DNA of 31,424 nt, taken from NCBI GenBank assembly GCA_964351245.1, contig CAYGNF010000011.1:1-31424 (forward strand), read 5' to 3'. How positions within the stretch are numbered: position 1 is the stretch's first letter; each line of letters begins with the position of its first letter. Made by a program: the position numbers and the translations under genes. The DNA is from JANRKH01 sp964351245 (GTDB taxonomy: Bacteria; Pseudomonadota; Alphaproteobacteria; Rickettsiales; Rickettsiaceae). This document shows, one piece after another, positions 6,902 through 15,484 of this stretch. The notes under the pieces were generated by a model that had not been told where the DNA came from, searched no databases, and saw only the letters and a list, made by a program, of their open reading frames with translations.

Positions 6902-9628
6902 TTATTGCAGAATGCCATGACAATGCTTGTATTTCTTTTGAGATCCACAAGGGCATAAATCATTTCTTGAAATTTTACCCCAAGAGGATGGATCATTTTT
7001 ATTTCTTAGTTCCTCAGGGACTCTAGCTATTACTGGCTGAAGTTTTGATTCTACGCTACTACCACCACTATTATACTTTGATAAAGCTGGATCTTCTCTA
7101 GTTTCAAAGGTTCTTTGATTGTGTCTAGATGCCTGGACTATTCCCTCAACATCGCTCGATTCTTCTATATGAAATTGATATGATGCAGAAACTACCTGCT
7201 CAGCAAAACCATCTAACATTTGATCAAACAATTGGAATGCCTCTCTTTTATATTCATGCAAAGGATCTTTCTGACCGTAAGCTCTAAGAGATATACCTTG
7301 CCTCAAATGATCAAGAGAATGTAGGTGATCTTTCCAGGAATGATCGAGGCTAGATAGAAAAATATGCCTTAGGGCGCTATTAAAAATTTCTGACCCATAA
7401 CGTACTTGTTTTTCTTGGATGAAAGTGATTATTTGACTCTCAAGATCTTTGAGAATATCAGATTCTAAAACATCTTTTTCTTTGTATGAGATGATGTCAT
7501 TTGTGATACCAAAAATTCTATGAAAATCATTCTCAAGATTCTCTAATCTCCAATTTTCTCTAAGAGAGTCTTGAGGTATATGAGTACTTACAATACGAGT
7601 TAAGAGATTTGTTGAGAATTCTATTACTGACTCAATTAAGAAATTTGCTTTTATAATATCATGCCTCTGCTCATATACTACTTTTCGCTGATCATTCATT
7701 ACATCATCAAATTTCAGTAAATTTTTTCTAATTTCATAGTTATGAGATTCTACTTTTTGCTGAGCTTTTTCTAAAGAGCGGGATATCATAGGATGGAAAA
7801 TAGCCTCTCCATTCTTCAATCCTAGTGTTTTTAATACAGAAGTCATAGTTGGAGATGCAAAAATCCGCATTAAATCATCCTCAAGAGATAGAAAGAATTT
7901 TGTCTGTCCGGGATCTCCTTGTCTACCGCTCCTTCCTCGGAGCTGATTATCAATTCTTCTACTCTCATGCCTTTCTGTGCCTATTACATAAAGCCCCCCA
8001 AGTTCTATCACTTTTTGCTTTTCTTCTATAACTTGCTGCTCGATCTCTTGCTTTTTTAGTATCGCATCTTCTCCTATAAGGTTTAAGTTCATTTCCTCTA
8101 AGAGCATTTCTGCATTCCCACCAAGCTGAATATCAGTACCTCGACCAGCCATATTAGTTGCAATGGTAATAGCCTTGTATCTTCCTGCTTGTGCAATTAC
8201 ATATGCCTCTTTTTCATGGTTTTTTGCGTTCAATAGATTGTAAGGTATTTTCTCATTTTTAAGTAATCGAGCTATTTCTTCAGATTTTTCAACGCTGATA
8301 GTCCCAACCAAGATCGGCTGTCCTTTCTCATAGCTTTGCTTTATCACCTTTATTATTGCGTTGTTTTTTTCCTCTTTGGTGCCATAAATTTCATCATCAC
8401 AATCATTTCTCCTGGATGGTCTGTGAGTCGGCACGGAAATTACATCAAGATTATATATATCTTTTAATTCTGCCGCCTCAGTCATTGCTGTTCCAGTCAT
8501 ACCAGAAAGCCTTTTATATTGCCTAAAGTAATTTTGAAAAGTAATGGATGCTAGAGTTTGGTTTTCATTTTGAATATCCACAGACTCCTTGGCTTCAAGA
8601 GCCTGGTGCAATCCATCTGAATATCTTCTTCCGTCAATGACCCTACCAGTAAATTCATCAATGATCATGACTTTTTTATCTTGCACTAGATAATCCACAT
8701 CTTTGCTAAATAGATAATGAGCCTTTAGAGCTTGGTTAATGAAATGAACTAATCTGATATTTTCAAAATCATATAAACTACTACCATGTTTTATAAGAGA
8801 AGATTCATGCAATAAAATCTCAATAGCATTTATACCCTCTTCTGTTAAATTGACGGTACGTGTTTTATCGTCTTTATCTATCAAATCTATAGTAATCTTT
8901 CTAATGAGGGCATCTATCACTACGTAAAAATCTGTATTATCACTGACGGGTCCAGAAATAATTAAAGGAGTTCTTGCTTCATCTATTAAAATAGAATCTA
9001 CTTCATCAATAATTGCAAAATTGAAGGATCTTTGAGATCGAGACTCTATATCAAATTTCATATTATCTCTTAAAAAATCGAACCCTAACTCATTGTTAGT
9101 GGCGTAAGTGATATCAGCTTTATAAGCCTCCGCTCTTTCTGCATCTCCTAATCTCGATTTGATGCATCCAGTAGTGAGTCCTAAAAAATCATACAATTTA
9201 CCCATCATCAGCGAATCGCGCTCTGCTAAATAATCGTTGGTTGTAACAATATGGACACCATGACCTTCAAGAGCATTTGTATAAGCTGCTAGGGTCCCAA
9301 CAAGAGTCTTACCCTCTCCGGTACCCATTTCAGTAATACCACCTCTATGTAATATCAGACCCCCTGCGCATTGCACATCGAAGTGCCGCATCCCAAGTAC
9401 CCTCCTGGAGGCCTCTCGCACTACTGCAAAAGCTTCGTATACTATAGTATCTAGGGCTTTACCATCTTGAATTCTCGCTTTAAAATCATTAGTTTTGGCT
9501 TTGAGTTGATCGTTAGTCAATGCTTGCATTGCTGGCTCCAGAGCATTTATCATATTCACTTCAGACATTAATTTTTTAATGACTCTATCATTTGCCGTAC
9601 CAAATACTCTCTTTAAAAAACCTAACAT
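6902..9628 (-). CDS. secA: Preprotein translocase ATPase SecA
   Basis: Motor ATPase that drives unfolded preproteins through SecYEG. All parts are present in the 908-aa product. Nucleotide-binding domain 1 has MGTGEGKT (Walker A) and IIDEVDSILIDEARTPL (DEAD-like Walker B). The preprotein cross-linking domain follows. Nucleotide-binding domain 2 has TIATNMAGRGTDIQLGG and IDNQLRGRSGRQGDPG. The helical scaffold and wing domains follow, and the C-terminal zinc finger CPCGSQKKYKHCHG binds SecB and phospholipid. The start MLGFLKRVFG at 9628 is preceded by GGGAA and matches the amphipathic N-terminus of other SecA proteins. It is monocistronic and diverges from the isomerase gene. Confidence 0.97.
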   Translation of the reverse strand: MLGFLKRVFGTANDRVIKKLMSEVNMINALEPAMQALTNDQLKAKTNDFKARIQDGKALDTIVYEAFAVVREASRRVLGMRHFDVQCAGGLILHRGGITEMGTGEGKTLVGTLAAYTNALEGHGVHIVTTNDYLAERDSLMMGKLYDFLGLTTGCIKSRLGDAERAEAYKADITYATNNELGFDFLRDNMKFDIESRSQRSFNFAIIDEVDSILIDEARTPLIISGPVSDNTDFYVVIDALIRKITIDLIDKDDKTRTVNLTEEGINAIEILLHESSLIKHGSSLYDFENIRLVHFINQALKAHYLFSKDVDYLVQDKKVMIIDEFTGRVIDGRRYSDGLHQALEAKESVDIQNENQTLASITFQNYFRQYKRLSGMTGTAMTEAAELKDIYNLDVISVPTHRPSRRNDCDDEIYGTKEEKNNAIIKVIKQSYEKGQPILVGTISVEKSEEIARLLKNEKIPYNLLNAKNHEKEAYVIAQAGRYKAITIATNMAGRGTDIQLGGNAEMLLEEMNLNLIGEDAILKKQEIEQQVIEEKQKVIELGGLYVIGTERHESRRIDNQLRGRSGRQGDPGQTKFFLSLEDDLMRIFASPTMTSVLKTLGLKNGEAIFHPMISRSLEKAQQKVESHNYEIRKNLLKFDDVMNDQRKVVYEQRHDIIKANFLIESVIEFSTNLLTRIVSTHIPQDSLRENWRLENLENDFHRIFGITNDIISYKEKDVLESDILKDLESQIITFIQEKQVRYGSEIFNSALRHIFLSSLDHSWKDHLHSLDHLRQGISLRAYGQKDPLHEYKREAFQLFDQMLDGFAEQVVSASYQFHIEESSDVEGIVQASRHNQRTFETREDPALSKYNSGGSSVESKLQPVIARVPEELRNKNDPSSWGKISRNDLCPCGSQKKYKHCHGILQ

Positions 9629-9668
9629 TAGTTCCCAATTTATCTTATTAAAATCAATAATCAGATGT

Positions 9669-9697
9669 AATATATTGAAATTATCATCTTAGCGCAA
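9669..9697 (-). promoter_or_regulatory. Candidate secA promoter
   Basis: Read on the minus strand: TTGCGC (9697-9692), a 17-nt spacer and TATATT (9674-9669), 40 nt before the secA start. The -10 matches 5/6 and the -35 3/6. It occupies almost exactly the same DNA as the plus-strand promoter at 9675-9704. Confidence 0.4.
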
Positions 9698-9704
9698 TTA
9701 TAAT
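9675..9704 (+). promoter_or_regulatory. Strong candidate promoter of the isomerase gene
   Basis: TTGAAA (9675-9680, 5/6) and TATAAT (9699-9704, 6/6) are separated by 18 nt. A start near 9711 would leave a leader of about 78 nt before the ATG at 9789. Confidence 0.5.
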
Positions 9705-9788
9705 TATTTATTGATATAATTGACTTGACGTTTTAAAACTTTGGCTCTAGTAATTAATGACATAGTGAAAAAATTTGGAGAAAAGCTA

Positions 9789-10643
9789 ATGAAAAAACTA
9801 TTCAGAAATTTATTAGTTTCGGCAGTAATTTGTAGTGCAAGTATATCAAACCATGCTGCAATTGCCGCTGATACTAAAGCTACTACATTAAATGACAGCT
9901 CAGTTATTGCTGAATATGATAATGTGAAGGTGACTGTACGTAATGTAATGGATCAATTTCGTAATCTACTAGATCAACAACCTAACGTCAAAGGCAAGAG
10001 ATTTGAAGAGTTAGAGAAAAATATGCAGGAAAATTTGGCAAGAGCTTATGTGAACAATAAAATCATCACAAAGGATGTGCTAGATTCAAAAATCAAATCA
10101 TCTACAGATTTTAATAAAAAAATCGATGAAATCAAAGAGCAAGTTGCTCAACAGATGTTTTTAGAAAAAATGATTACTCAAAAAGTGACTCCAGAAGATC
10201 TCAAGAAAGAATATGAAAAATTAAAGAGTGAATTGACCGGCAAAGAAGAATTCAAAGCTGCGCACATTCTTGTAAAAGAAGAATCTACTGCAAAGACAAT
10301 TAAAGCAAAGCTTGCTAAGGGAAGTAAATTTGAAGATTTGGCTAAAGAATATTCTATAGATGAAGCAACTAAAAATAACGGAGGAGATGTAGGGTATTTT
10401 GCCCAAGGGCAGTTTGTTCCTGAATTTGAGAACAAGGTACTCTCTATGAAAAAAGGAGAAATATCTGAGCCCCTAAAAACTCAATTTGGATGGCATATTA
10501 TCAAATATGAGCAATCGAGACCAAGAGCCATTCCTACATACGAGGAAGCGAAGCCTCAACTCCAAAACAAATTAGCGAAAGATGTGATAGAAAATTACAT
10601 GAAAGAAATTAATATCAATCACAAGATAAAAATTAATCTTTAA
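9789..10643 (+). CDS. Periplasmic parvulin-type peptidyl-prolyl isomerase
   Basis: Probable exported foldase of the SurA/PpiD/PrsA class that isomerises prolyl bonds and chaperones envelope proteins. I chose the ATG at 9789 (284 aa) over the TTG at 9741 because GGAG lies 8 nt upstream and the product then begins with a signal peptide: MKKLFR, a hydrophobic core, then HAAIAADT with a cleavage site after AIA. Residues ~40-150 form a charged helical chaperone segment. The single parvulin domain spans ~150-250 and has the family landmarks KAAHILVKEE, FEDLAKEYSIDEATKNNGGD, GYFAQGQFVPEFE and FGWHIIKYE. A short basic C-terminal helix ends the protein. Having one parvulin domain and no transmembrane anchor suits a PrsA/Cbf2-like soluble foldase. 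It is monocistronic. Confidence 0.85.
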   Translation: MKKLFRNLLVSAVICSASISNHAAIAADTKATTLNDSSVIAEYDNVKVTVRNVMDQFRNLLDQQPNVKGKRFEELEKNMQENLARAYVNNKIITKDVLDSKIKSSTDFNKKIDEIKEQVAQQMFLEKMITQKVTPEDLKKEYEKLKSELTGKEEFKAAHILVKEESTAKTIKAKLAKGSKFEDLAKEYSIDEATKNNGGDVGYFAQGQFVPEFENKVLSMKKGEISEPLKTQFGWHIIKYEQSRPRAIPTYEEAKPQLQNKLAKDVIENYMKEININHKIKINL

Positions 10644-11023
10644 TTTGAATTATTTGCATTTCTGTAAGAATGTATATTTTTATAGCATAATACATAATAT
10701 GATAAGGCCAATAAGTATTACTGTTACTTACTTAAAGGCCTTATTTGGTCCTACAAAACAATTTTGATAAAGAAGCATTCCTCTATAGATGTTTAACTTT
10801 GATCTGCGCATCTTCTATATACCACAAGTGCATTACTTGATTACTCTTCCTGTAAATTGGTTGAGACTCAAGATCAGATAATCTTTATTGTAGGCTTAAT
10901 TCGAATTTTATGCTACGCGCTAATATTACAAAGACTATATCTAATAGAAGAGTAATAAAGCGCAAAGTAAGAGATATAGCTCTTAATTTTCTACTAATTT
11001 AGATAGTTAATATATTTTTTAAT
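10644..11023. other. Intergenic region with a long imperfect hairpin
   Basis: This 380-nt gap starts with a hairpin at 10702-10744, listed separately. The rest is A+T-rich. It contains one small ORF (10910-11002, 30 codons, Lys/Arg-rich) without a clear ribosome binding site, which I do not call. No tRNA-like or riboswitch-like structure and no strong promoter before the transporter were recognised. Confidence 0.4.
10702..10744 (+). terminator. Imperfect hairpin after the isomerase gene
   Basis: Outer arms ATAAGGCC (10702-10709) and GGCCTTAT (10737-10744) are perfect. Inner arms TAAGTA (10712-10717) and TACTTA (10725-10730) are also complementary, with a 7-nt apical loop. It lies about 60 nt after the stop. 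The following T tract is short, so it is only a moderate intrinsic terminator and could work for either strand. Confidence 0.4.
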
Positions 11024-12268
11024 ATGCATGCTACAAAATTATTCATTATTTGCATTAGTTCATCAGTACAATTTTTTAACTACGGGATCTTTGGTCTTAC
11101 TTCTCATCACCTAGCCATAAGCTTTTTCCCTGGATCTAGTGAATTAGAGAAGCTTGTAAGTTTTTTTGGTAGTATTACATTAAGTGCTTTTATCAGACCT
11201 TTAGCATCTTTTATTTTTGGGTCGATGGGGGATATATCAGGAAGGCGCGCTGTAATCATTTGGTCTGGCATTATATCTAACATAGGGGTCTTGAGTGTAG
11301 CTTTTATTCCTACCTTTGAAGATATAGGCTTGCTAGCCTCTCTTTTGATAATATTGGCAAGAGTGATATTTTTAGCAGGTTTAACCGGTGATATCGATGG
11401 AATAAGGGTGTATATATCAGAAATAGTGCCAATAAAGCAACAATATACGGGTAATGGCTTAGTATCCTTATTTACTGGATTTGGCACTTTTGCTGCTAGT
11501 TTATGTCTTGTATATTTTTCTCAATACATAGAAATACAATTTCTTGATTGGCGTATTGAATCCTGGAGATTGTTTTTCTTTATAGGAGGCATTACTGGAT
11601 TAATTTTGTCTATGAATAGAGCTATTTTACCAGAGAGCCCTGATTTTCTTAAAGCACAGAGCAATCAGAACGAGATGTTACCTTTATCATTTATACAGAT
11701 TGTAGTAGGACACTACAAAACTCTGATTTATGAAACTATAATTTTTGGTAGTTTGGGTGCATTTTATTACTTTTATATTATTTTTCTTCCTCCATATGTT
11801 TTGATTCTACACGGTCCATCAATTTGGTGGCTTACTCCGATTTATATATTCTCCTATGGTATAGGGGGGGTATTTTGGGCTGTGATAATGGATAAGTATA
11901 GAATGCCGAGCTTACCTCATATTCTTAGGATGTCAGTCTTACTAGGCTTTGTGATTTTATACTTTCAAATACAAATCCGAGACTTCGATATGATTGCATA
12001 TATTGCTATATATTCTTGTTTTATGCATTCCGGTGTTGCGATTTCTTCTTATGTATTTCTAAAAAATCAACTCAATATATCAGTTAGATGCAGAGTTTTT
12101 AGCTTGTCCCATTCATTTGGCAGTCTATTAATATCATCTCCTACAAACTATATATGCGCAAAATCAGGAATAGTACTCGGTCATGAATTTATTGTTATTT
12201 TCCCTTTTATTTGTATCACCTTTGCATTACTTGTGCATTATTATCTAGAGAATTATCATCAATCGTAA
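11024..12268 (+). CDS. MFS transporter, metabolite:H+ symporter (ProP-like)
   Basis: Inner-membrane secondary transporter of the major facilitator superfamily, closest in wording to the MHS (metabolite:H+ symporter) branch that includes ProP and is expanded in Rickettsiales. The protein has about 12 hydrophobic segments in 414 aa. The diagnostic loop 2-3 motif is seen as FGSMGDISGRRAVI near residue 65-79, and helix 1 carries FFNYGIFG, like the FYDFxxFG opening of MHS proteins. A VPIKQQYTGNG segment near residue 137-147 matches the ExxPxxxRg motif in the middle of the N-half. The substrate cannot be read from sequence; candidates include proline/betaine, dicarboxylates or another host metabolite. 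The ribosome binding site is weak. It is a single gene. Confidence 0.8.
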   Translation: MHATKLFIICISSSVQFFNYGIFGLTSHHLAISFFPGSSELEKLVSFFGSITLSAFIRPLASFIFGSMGDISGRRAVIIWSGIISNIGVLSVAFIPTFEDIGLLASLLIILARVIFLAGLTGDIDGIRVYISEIVPIKQQYTGNGLVSLFTGFGTFAASLCLVYFSQYIEIQFLDWRIESWRLFFFIGGITGLILSMNRAILPESPDFLKAQSNQNEMLPLSFIQIVVGHYKTLIYETIIFGSLGAFYYFYIIFLPPYVLILHGPSIWWLTPIYIFSYGIGGVFWAVIMDKYRMPSLPHILRMSVLLGFVILYFQIQIRDFDMIAYIAIYSCFMHSGVAISSYVFLKNQLNISVRCRVFSLSHSFGSLLISSPTNYICAKSGIVLGHEFIVIFPFICITFALLVHYYLENYHQS

Positions 12269-12527
12269 AATTCTTCACCCCTTTATTTGATACAGGGCTA
12301 CAGTATCAGCTATCATCATTTTTATACACTGAAAGTAAAAAATATCGATAAATATCCTAAATACTTTGCCTTGATCATGCAAAGAAATTATAACATTATA
12401 GCGCAATTTTTGTAGATATTCTGATAATAGTTCGAGAAATGCAAATATCCTATAAGCTGCACATATCATGTACTGAATCTATATTTATCTAAGTACACAA
12501 AAAAGTAACATCATTTATTATGAAAAT

Positions 12528-13058
12528 ATGAATATATTCAAATATCTAATCAAAATCACAATCCTCTCATTTATCTTGCTGATGCAAATAGGGTGCTGGC
12601 CATACCGCACTAATAATGAATATTCCGCCGATTGGAGAGTAGGGTATTCAACTTCCAAGCCAATTTATTTTAGTATTAAAAATACTAAAAATAGTACTAT
12701 TTATGCTCTTTTAGAGCGCGATATGAATCAAGATCGATTTTTTATTAAAATCAGATGGATTAGTAAAAATAAAGTTCTACAATTCAAAAAAACAGGGAGC
12801 AGGTTAAGTTTTTTAATAGATCGTAGCTTTACTATGCACTTTCTTCCTATCAAGCCTAGTAGAATTGCATCTTACCATATAGATCCACCAGCCACAGAAG
12901 AAGAAAGCGTCTACGAAATCTCAAGAACTGATCTTGCAAGAATATCACAAGCGGAATATGTTACAATGAAAGTAGAAGGCATTATTGATAATAAGGTTGC
13001 GACATTTAATTCATTTCATACTTTTAAAGCATTTAGAGATTTTTTGTCTAACAGTTAA
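12528..13058 (+). CDS. Putative lipoprotein of unknown function
   Basis: Not recognised. The 176-aa product starts with a Lys-bearing, strongly hydrophobic segment (residues 1-22) ending QIGC, with Cys23 as a possible lipidation site. Gln at -3 is atypical for a lipobox, so a plain signal peptide or anchor is possible. The rest is polar with alternating beta-like segments (for example KPIYFSIKNTKN and FFIKIRWISKNK), without repeats, metal motifs or further membrane segments. It ends 17 nt before the ribosome binding site region of the downstream dehydrogenase gene, so they may share a transcript, but nothing links them functionally. It is probably periplasmic or outer-membrane. Confidence 0.6.
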   Translation: MNIFKYLIKITILSFILLMQIGCWPYRTNNEYSADWRVGYSTSKPIYFSIKNTKNSTIYALLERDMNQDRFFIKIRWISKNKVLQFKKTGSRLSFLIDRSFTMHFLPIKPSRIASYHIDPPATEEESVYEISRTDLARISQAEYVTMKVEGIIDNKVATFNSFHTFKAFRDFLSNS

Positions 13059-13075
13059 TTAATAGGAGGTAGTAT

Positions 13076-15169
13076 ATGTTTAATAAAGTTGCGGTACTCG
13101 GTTCAGGAGTAATGGGAGCTGGGATAGCTTGCCAGCTAGCAAATAATAAAATCGAAGTTTTGTTATTTGATCTAGAGAAGCAAGGATCTCTTATCGCAGA
13201 AGAGGCTATCAAGCAACAAATACTAAGCACGCAATCTGCCTTAGTACACCAAGTCGCTGCTAATTTAATTACACCAATGTCTTTGGAGCGAGATCTAAAG
13301 CACATAGAATCTTGTGATCTAGTGATTGAGGTTATTGTTGAGAATTTAGATATTAAACAGAGATTATATAAAGAAATAGAGCAATATTTGAGCAACGATG
13401 TACTGATTGTTTCTAATACCTCAACATTTACACTTAGCGCTTTGTCTGAAGGCCTTACTAAGAATATTAAATCACGTATAGCGATATGTCATTTTTTTAA
13501 TCCCCCGAGATACATGAAGTTGCTTGAGTGCGTTGCTGGCGAAGTAAAGGATAGTTCGATAAATCGCTTAAAAGATTTTTTGACATTTCGGATGGGTAAG
13601 GATGTTATCATGTGTTATGATAGTCCGGGATTTATTGCAAATAGACTAGGATGCTTTTTGATGGAGATTGTACTGCAACGCGCGCTGGGCTCATCTCTTC
13701 CTATATCACAAATAGATGAAGCATTCAAAGTATTTTGCGGATTTCCATCTACAGGTATTTTTGGTCTATATGATCTAATCGGCCTTGATGTGATGAGCAT
13801 GATATCTCAGTCTTTAACAGCAAACCTAGAGAAAAATGATAAGTTTCTTGCTACTTCCTCTGTCCATCCAAATATAAAACAAATGATTCAAGAGGGATAT
13901 CTAGGACGTAAAGGTAAAGGTGGTTTTTATAAAGTAGAAATAGATAAAGATGGCAAGAAAACTAAATACGTACTCGATCTAAAAGATTTTACATATAAAC
14001 CGCTGAATAAACAGGATTCGCCTCAAGTGACAAGTGATGCTTTCTTTAAATCTAATAATGAGTTATCGTATTTTATTCAAGAGGTTCTAAAGGAATTTTT
14101 TGAGTATGTGCTAACAAATCAACCTCATATTTGTAAAGATTTTTATGATATTGATAGAGCAATGAAGCTAGGATTTTCATGGCAAAAGGGGCCTTACCAA
14201 CTAATGGACGAGCTAGACATGATTCCTGCAAAATTCGCTTCTAATTTTCCTAAAATCGATGTTAGCAAACTAGATACAGAGAGGTCCACCCTTAAAAATC
14301 TTAAGTCTAAACTCAATCTTAAGCCATTAAGATCTTCTGACGCCAGTACTCTTTGGGCTATTAATCAAAAAAAACTATGCCTTGAGATCAAAACAAAGAT
14401 GAATACACTATCTGTGCAGGTATTTAAAGATATTATAGAAGCATCGAAAATAGCCGAAGAGCTGCATTCTGATTTAATAATATATTCTGATTTTGTGCAT
14501 TTTTCTGTGGGCGCGGATCTGCAATCGTTTTATGATATGGCTTTAAATAATGATATGGAGGGTATAAGGCAATATCTATCTCTAGGTCAAGAATCTTTGA
14601 ATAGTTTAAAATCTTGCAAAATGCCTGTGATATCATGCGCATCTGGAGTAGCTCTAGGAGGAGGTTGCGAGCTTTTATTTTATTCTGATTATATAATTGC
14701 CCATCAAGAACTCAGCGCGGGACTTGTAGAAACGTCTCTTGGGTTAATACCCGGGTTCGGAGGGCTTGCTGAGGCAATATCCTCGTCCTCAACTCAAGAA
14801 ATGCTGAATAATCGTCTAAATTTGATAGCCAAAGCTTATAAATCAAAATCTGCTTTAGATTTTGGAGTAAGTATGGGGATTGAGCGTATGTCTATACTGC
14901 CAAATGCAAATAATTTATTAGATTACGCTCTTAATTGCGAATTTAAGAAACCAGATCCCAAAAATATGGATACTAAACTCAAGATAGAGCACAGTATATT
15001 TGTAAATCTTGATGAGTATCAAAGTGATATTATACAAGTTATGCTCAAAAACTTACCTGCAAATATTGCAAATCAAGATTCCTTATTGCAGGCAGAGCAA
15101 GAAATTTTTTGTCATCTTATCAAAGATACTAGGGCAATTAATAAGATAAAATCCATAATCAAAAGATAA
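13076..15169 (+). CDS. 3-hydroxyacyl-CoA dehydrogenase / enoyl-CoA hydratase fusion
   Basis: Bifunctional enzyme for the hydration and NAD-dependent dehydrogenation steps of beta-oxidation (FadB/FadJ activities) in the cytoplasm. The dehydrogenase half comes first: Rossmann motif VLGSGVMGAGIA at residues ~7-18, then CHFFNPPRYMKLLECV with the catalytic His and Glu pair, and the C-terminal dehydrogenase helices with PGFIANRLG, GLYDLIGLDVM and GYLGRKGKGGFY. The crotonase half is C-terminal (about residue 440 on): GVALGGGCELLFYSD supplies the oxyanion hole and one Glu, and VETSLGLIPGFGG supplies the second. Both acids match the E. coli FadB pair. The order is the reverse of FadB. A strong AGGAGGT (13064-13070) lies 5 nt before the ATG. 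At 697 aa it is full length, with no visible frameshift. Confidence 0.85.
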   Translation: MFNKVAVLGSGVMGAGIACQLANNKIEVLLFDLEKQGSLIAEEAIKQQILSTQSALVHQVAANLITPMSLERDLKHIESCDLVIEVIVENLDIKQRLYKEIEQYLSNDVLIVSNTSTFTLSALSEGLTKNIKSRIAICHFFNPPRYMKLLECVAGEVKDSSINRLKDFLTFRMGKDVIMCYDSPGFIANRLGCFLMEIVLQRALGSSLPISQIDEAFKVFCGFPSTGIFGLYDLIGLDVMSMISQSLTANLEKNDKFLATSSVHPNIKQMIQEGYLGRKGKGGFYKVEIDKDGKKTKYVLDLKDFTYKPLNKQDSPQVTSDAFFKSNNELSYFIQEVLKEFFEYVLTNQPHICKDFYDIDRAMKLGFSWQKGPYQLMDELDMIPAKFASNFPKIDVSKLDTERSTLKNLKSKLNLKPLRSSDASTLWAINQKKLCLEIKTKMNTLSVQVFKDIIEASKIAEELHSDLIIYSDFVHFSVGADLQSFYDMALNNDMEGIRQYLSLGQESLNSLKSCKMPVISCASGVALGGGCELLFYSDYIIAHQELSAGLVETSLGLIPGFGGLAEAISSSSTQEMLNNRLNLIAKAYKSKSALDFGVSMGIERMSILPNANNLLDYALNCEFKKPDPKNMDTKLKIEHSIFVNLDEYQSDIIQVMLKNLPANIANQDSLLQAEQEIFCHLIKDTRAINKIKSIIKR

Positions 15170-15177
15170 TTTTGGAG

Positions 15178-15254
15178 TGGTGGGCGGTAGAAGACTCGAA
15201 CTTCCAACCTCTACGATGTCAACGTAGTGCTCTAACCAATTGAGCTAACCGCCC
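15178..15254 (-). tRNA. tRNA-Val (anticodon GAC)
   Basis: On the minus strand the acceptor arms GGGCGGT and ACCGCCC pair perfectly. A D-arm with GCTCAATTGGTTAGAGC follows. The anticodon arm CTACG/CGTAG encloses the loop TTGACAT, giving anticodon GAC (Val). The T-arm contains TTCGAGT, the usual TTCGANT. The discriminator is A, and CCA is encoded. All positions of a canonical cloverleaf are filled in 77 nt. It is 8 nt downstream of, and antisense to, the end of the fusion enzyme gene's transcript. Confidence 0.95.
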
Positions 15255-15408
15255 GGAGAACTTAGGGAATGTTGAAATAATAACGCAGATTATATTACTA
15301 TATTTAGAATTTACAATATTTTTTATAGGCAGCTGATACAGAGCTCAGAAAATTTTCTAATGCCTCAAATGATCTAGTATAATATACAGTAGGTTTTTAG
15401 GGCTTGGA

Positions 15409-15457
15409 TTATATAGATTAAGATCTATATAAGAACTCATAATATGAGTTAATTTTT
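15409..15457 (+). terminator. Two tandem perfect hairpins
   Basis: The first has arms TTATATAGAT (15409-15418) and ATCTATATAA (15423-15432) with a TAAG tetraloop. The second, 1 nt later, has arms AACTCAT (15434-15440) and ATGAGTT (15444-15450) with a 3-nt loop, followed on the plus strand by AATTTTT. The plus-strand T tract fits termination of a transcript reading rightward through the end of the fusion enzyme gene. On the minus strand they lie 35 nt after the ankyrin gene stop, so they could also protect or end that transcript. Confidence 0.5.
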
Positions 15458-15484
15458 GTACGTATGCGCCTATCTATCTAGTAT

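Noticed and set aside
10910..11002. A 30-codon Lys/Arg-rich plus-strand ORF before the MHS transporter
   Set aside because: Too short, no ribosome binding site, no known small protein match; mentioned only as a possible remnant.
11107..11487. A 126-codon minus-strand ORF inside the MHS transporter gene
   Set aside because: Antisense shadow of transmembrane helices; the plus frame has the MFS motifs.
12275..12469. A 64-codon minus-strand ORF in the gap between the MHS transporter and the putative lipoprotein gene
   Set aside because: No ribosome binding site, no recognisable motif, and composition like surrounding A+T-rich intergenic DNA.
13048..13395. A 115-codon minus-strand ORF over the Rossmann domain of the fusion enzyme
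   Set aside because: Antisense of a clearly functional domain; Cys/Ser-rich composition typical of a shadow frame.
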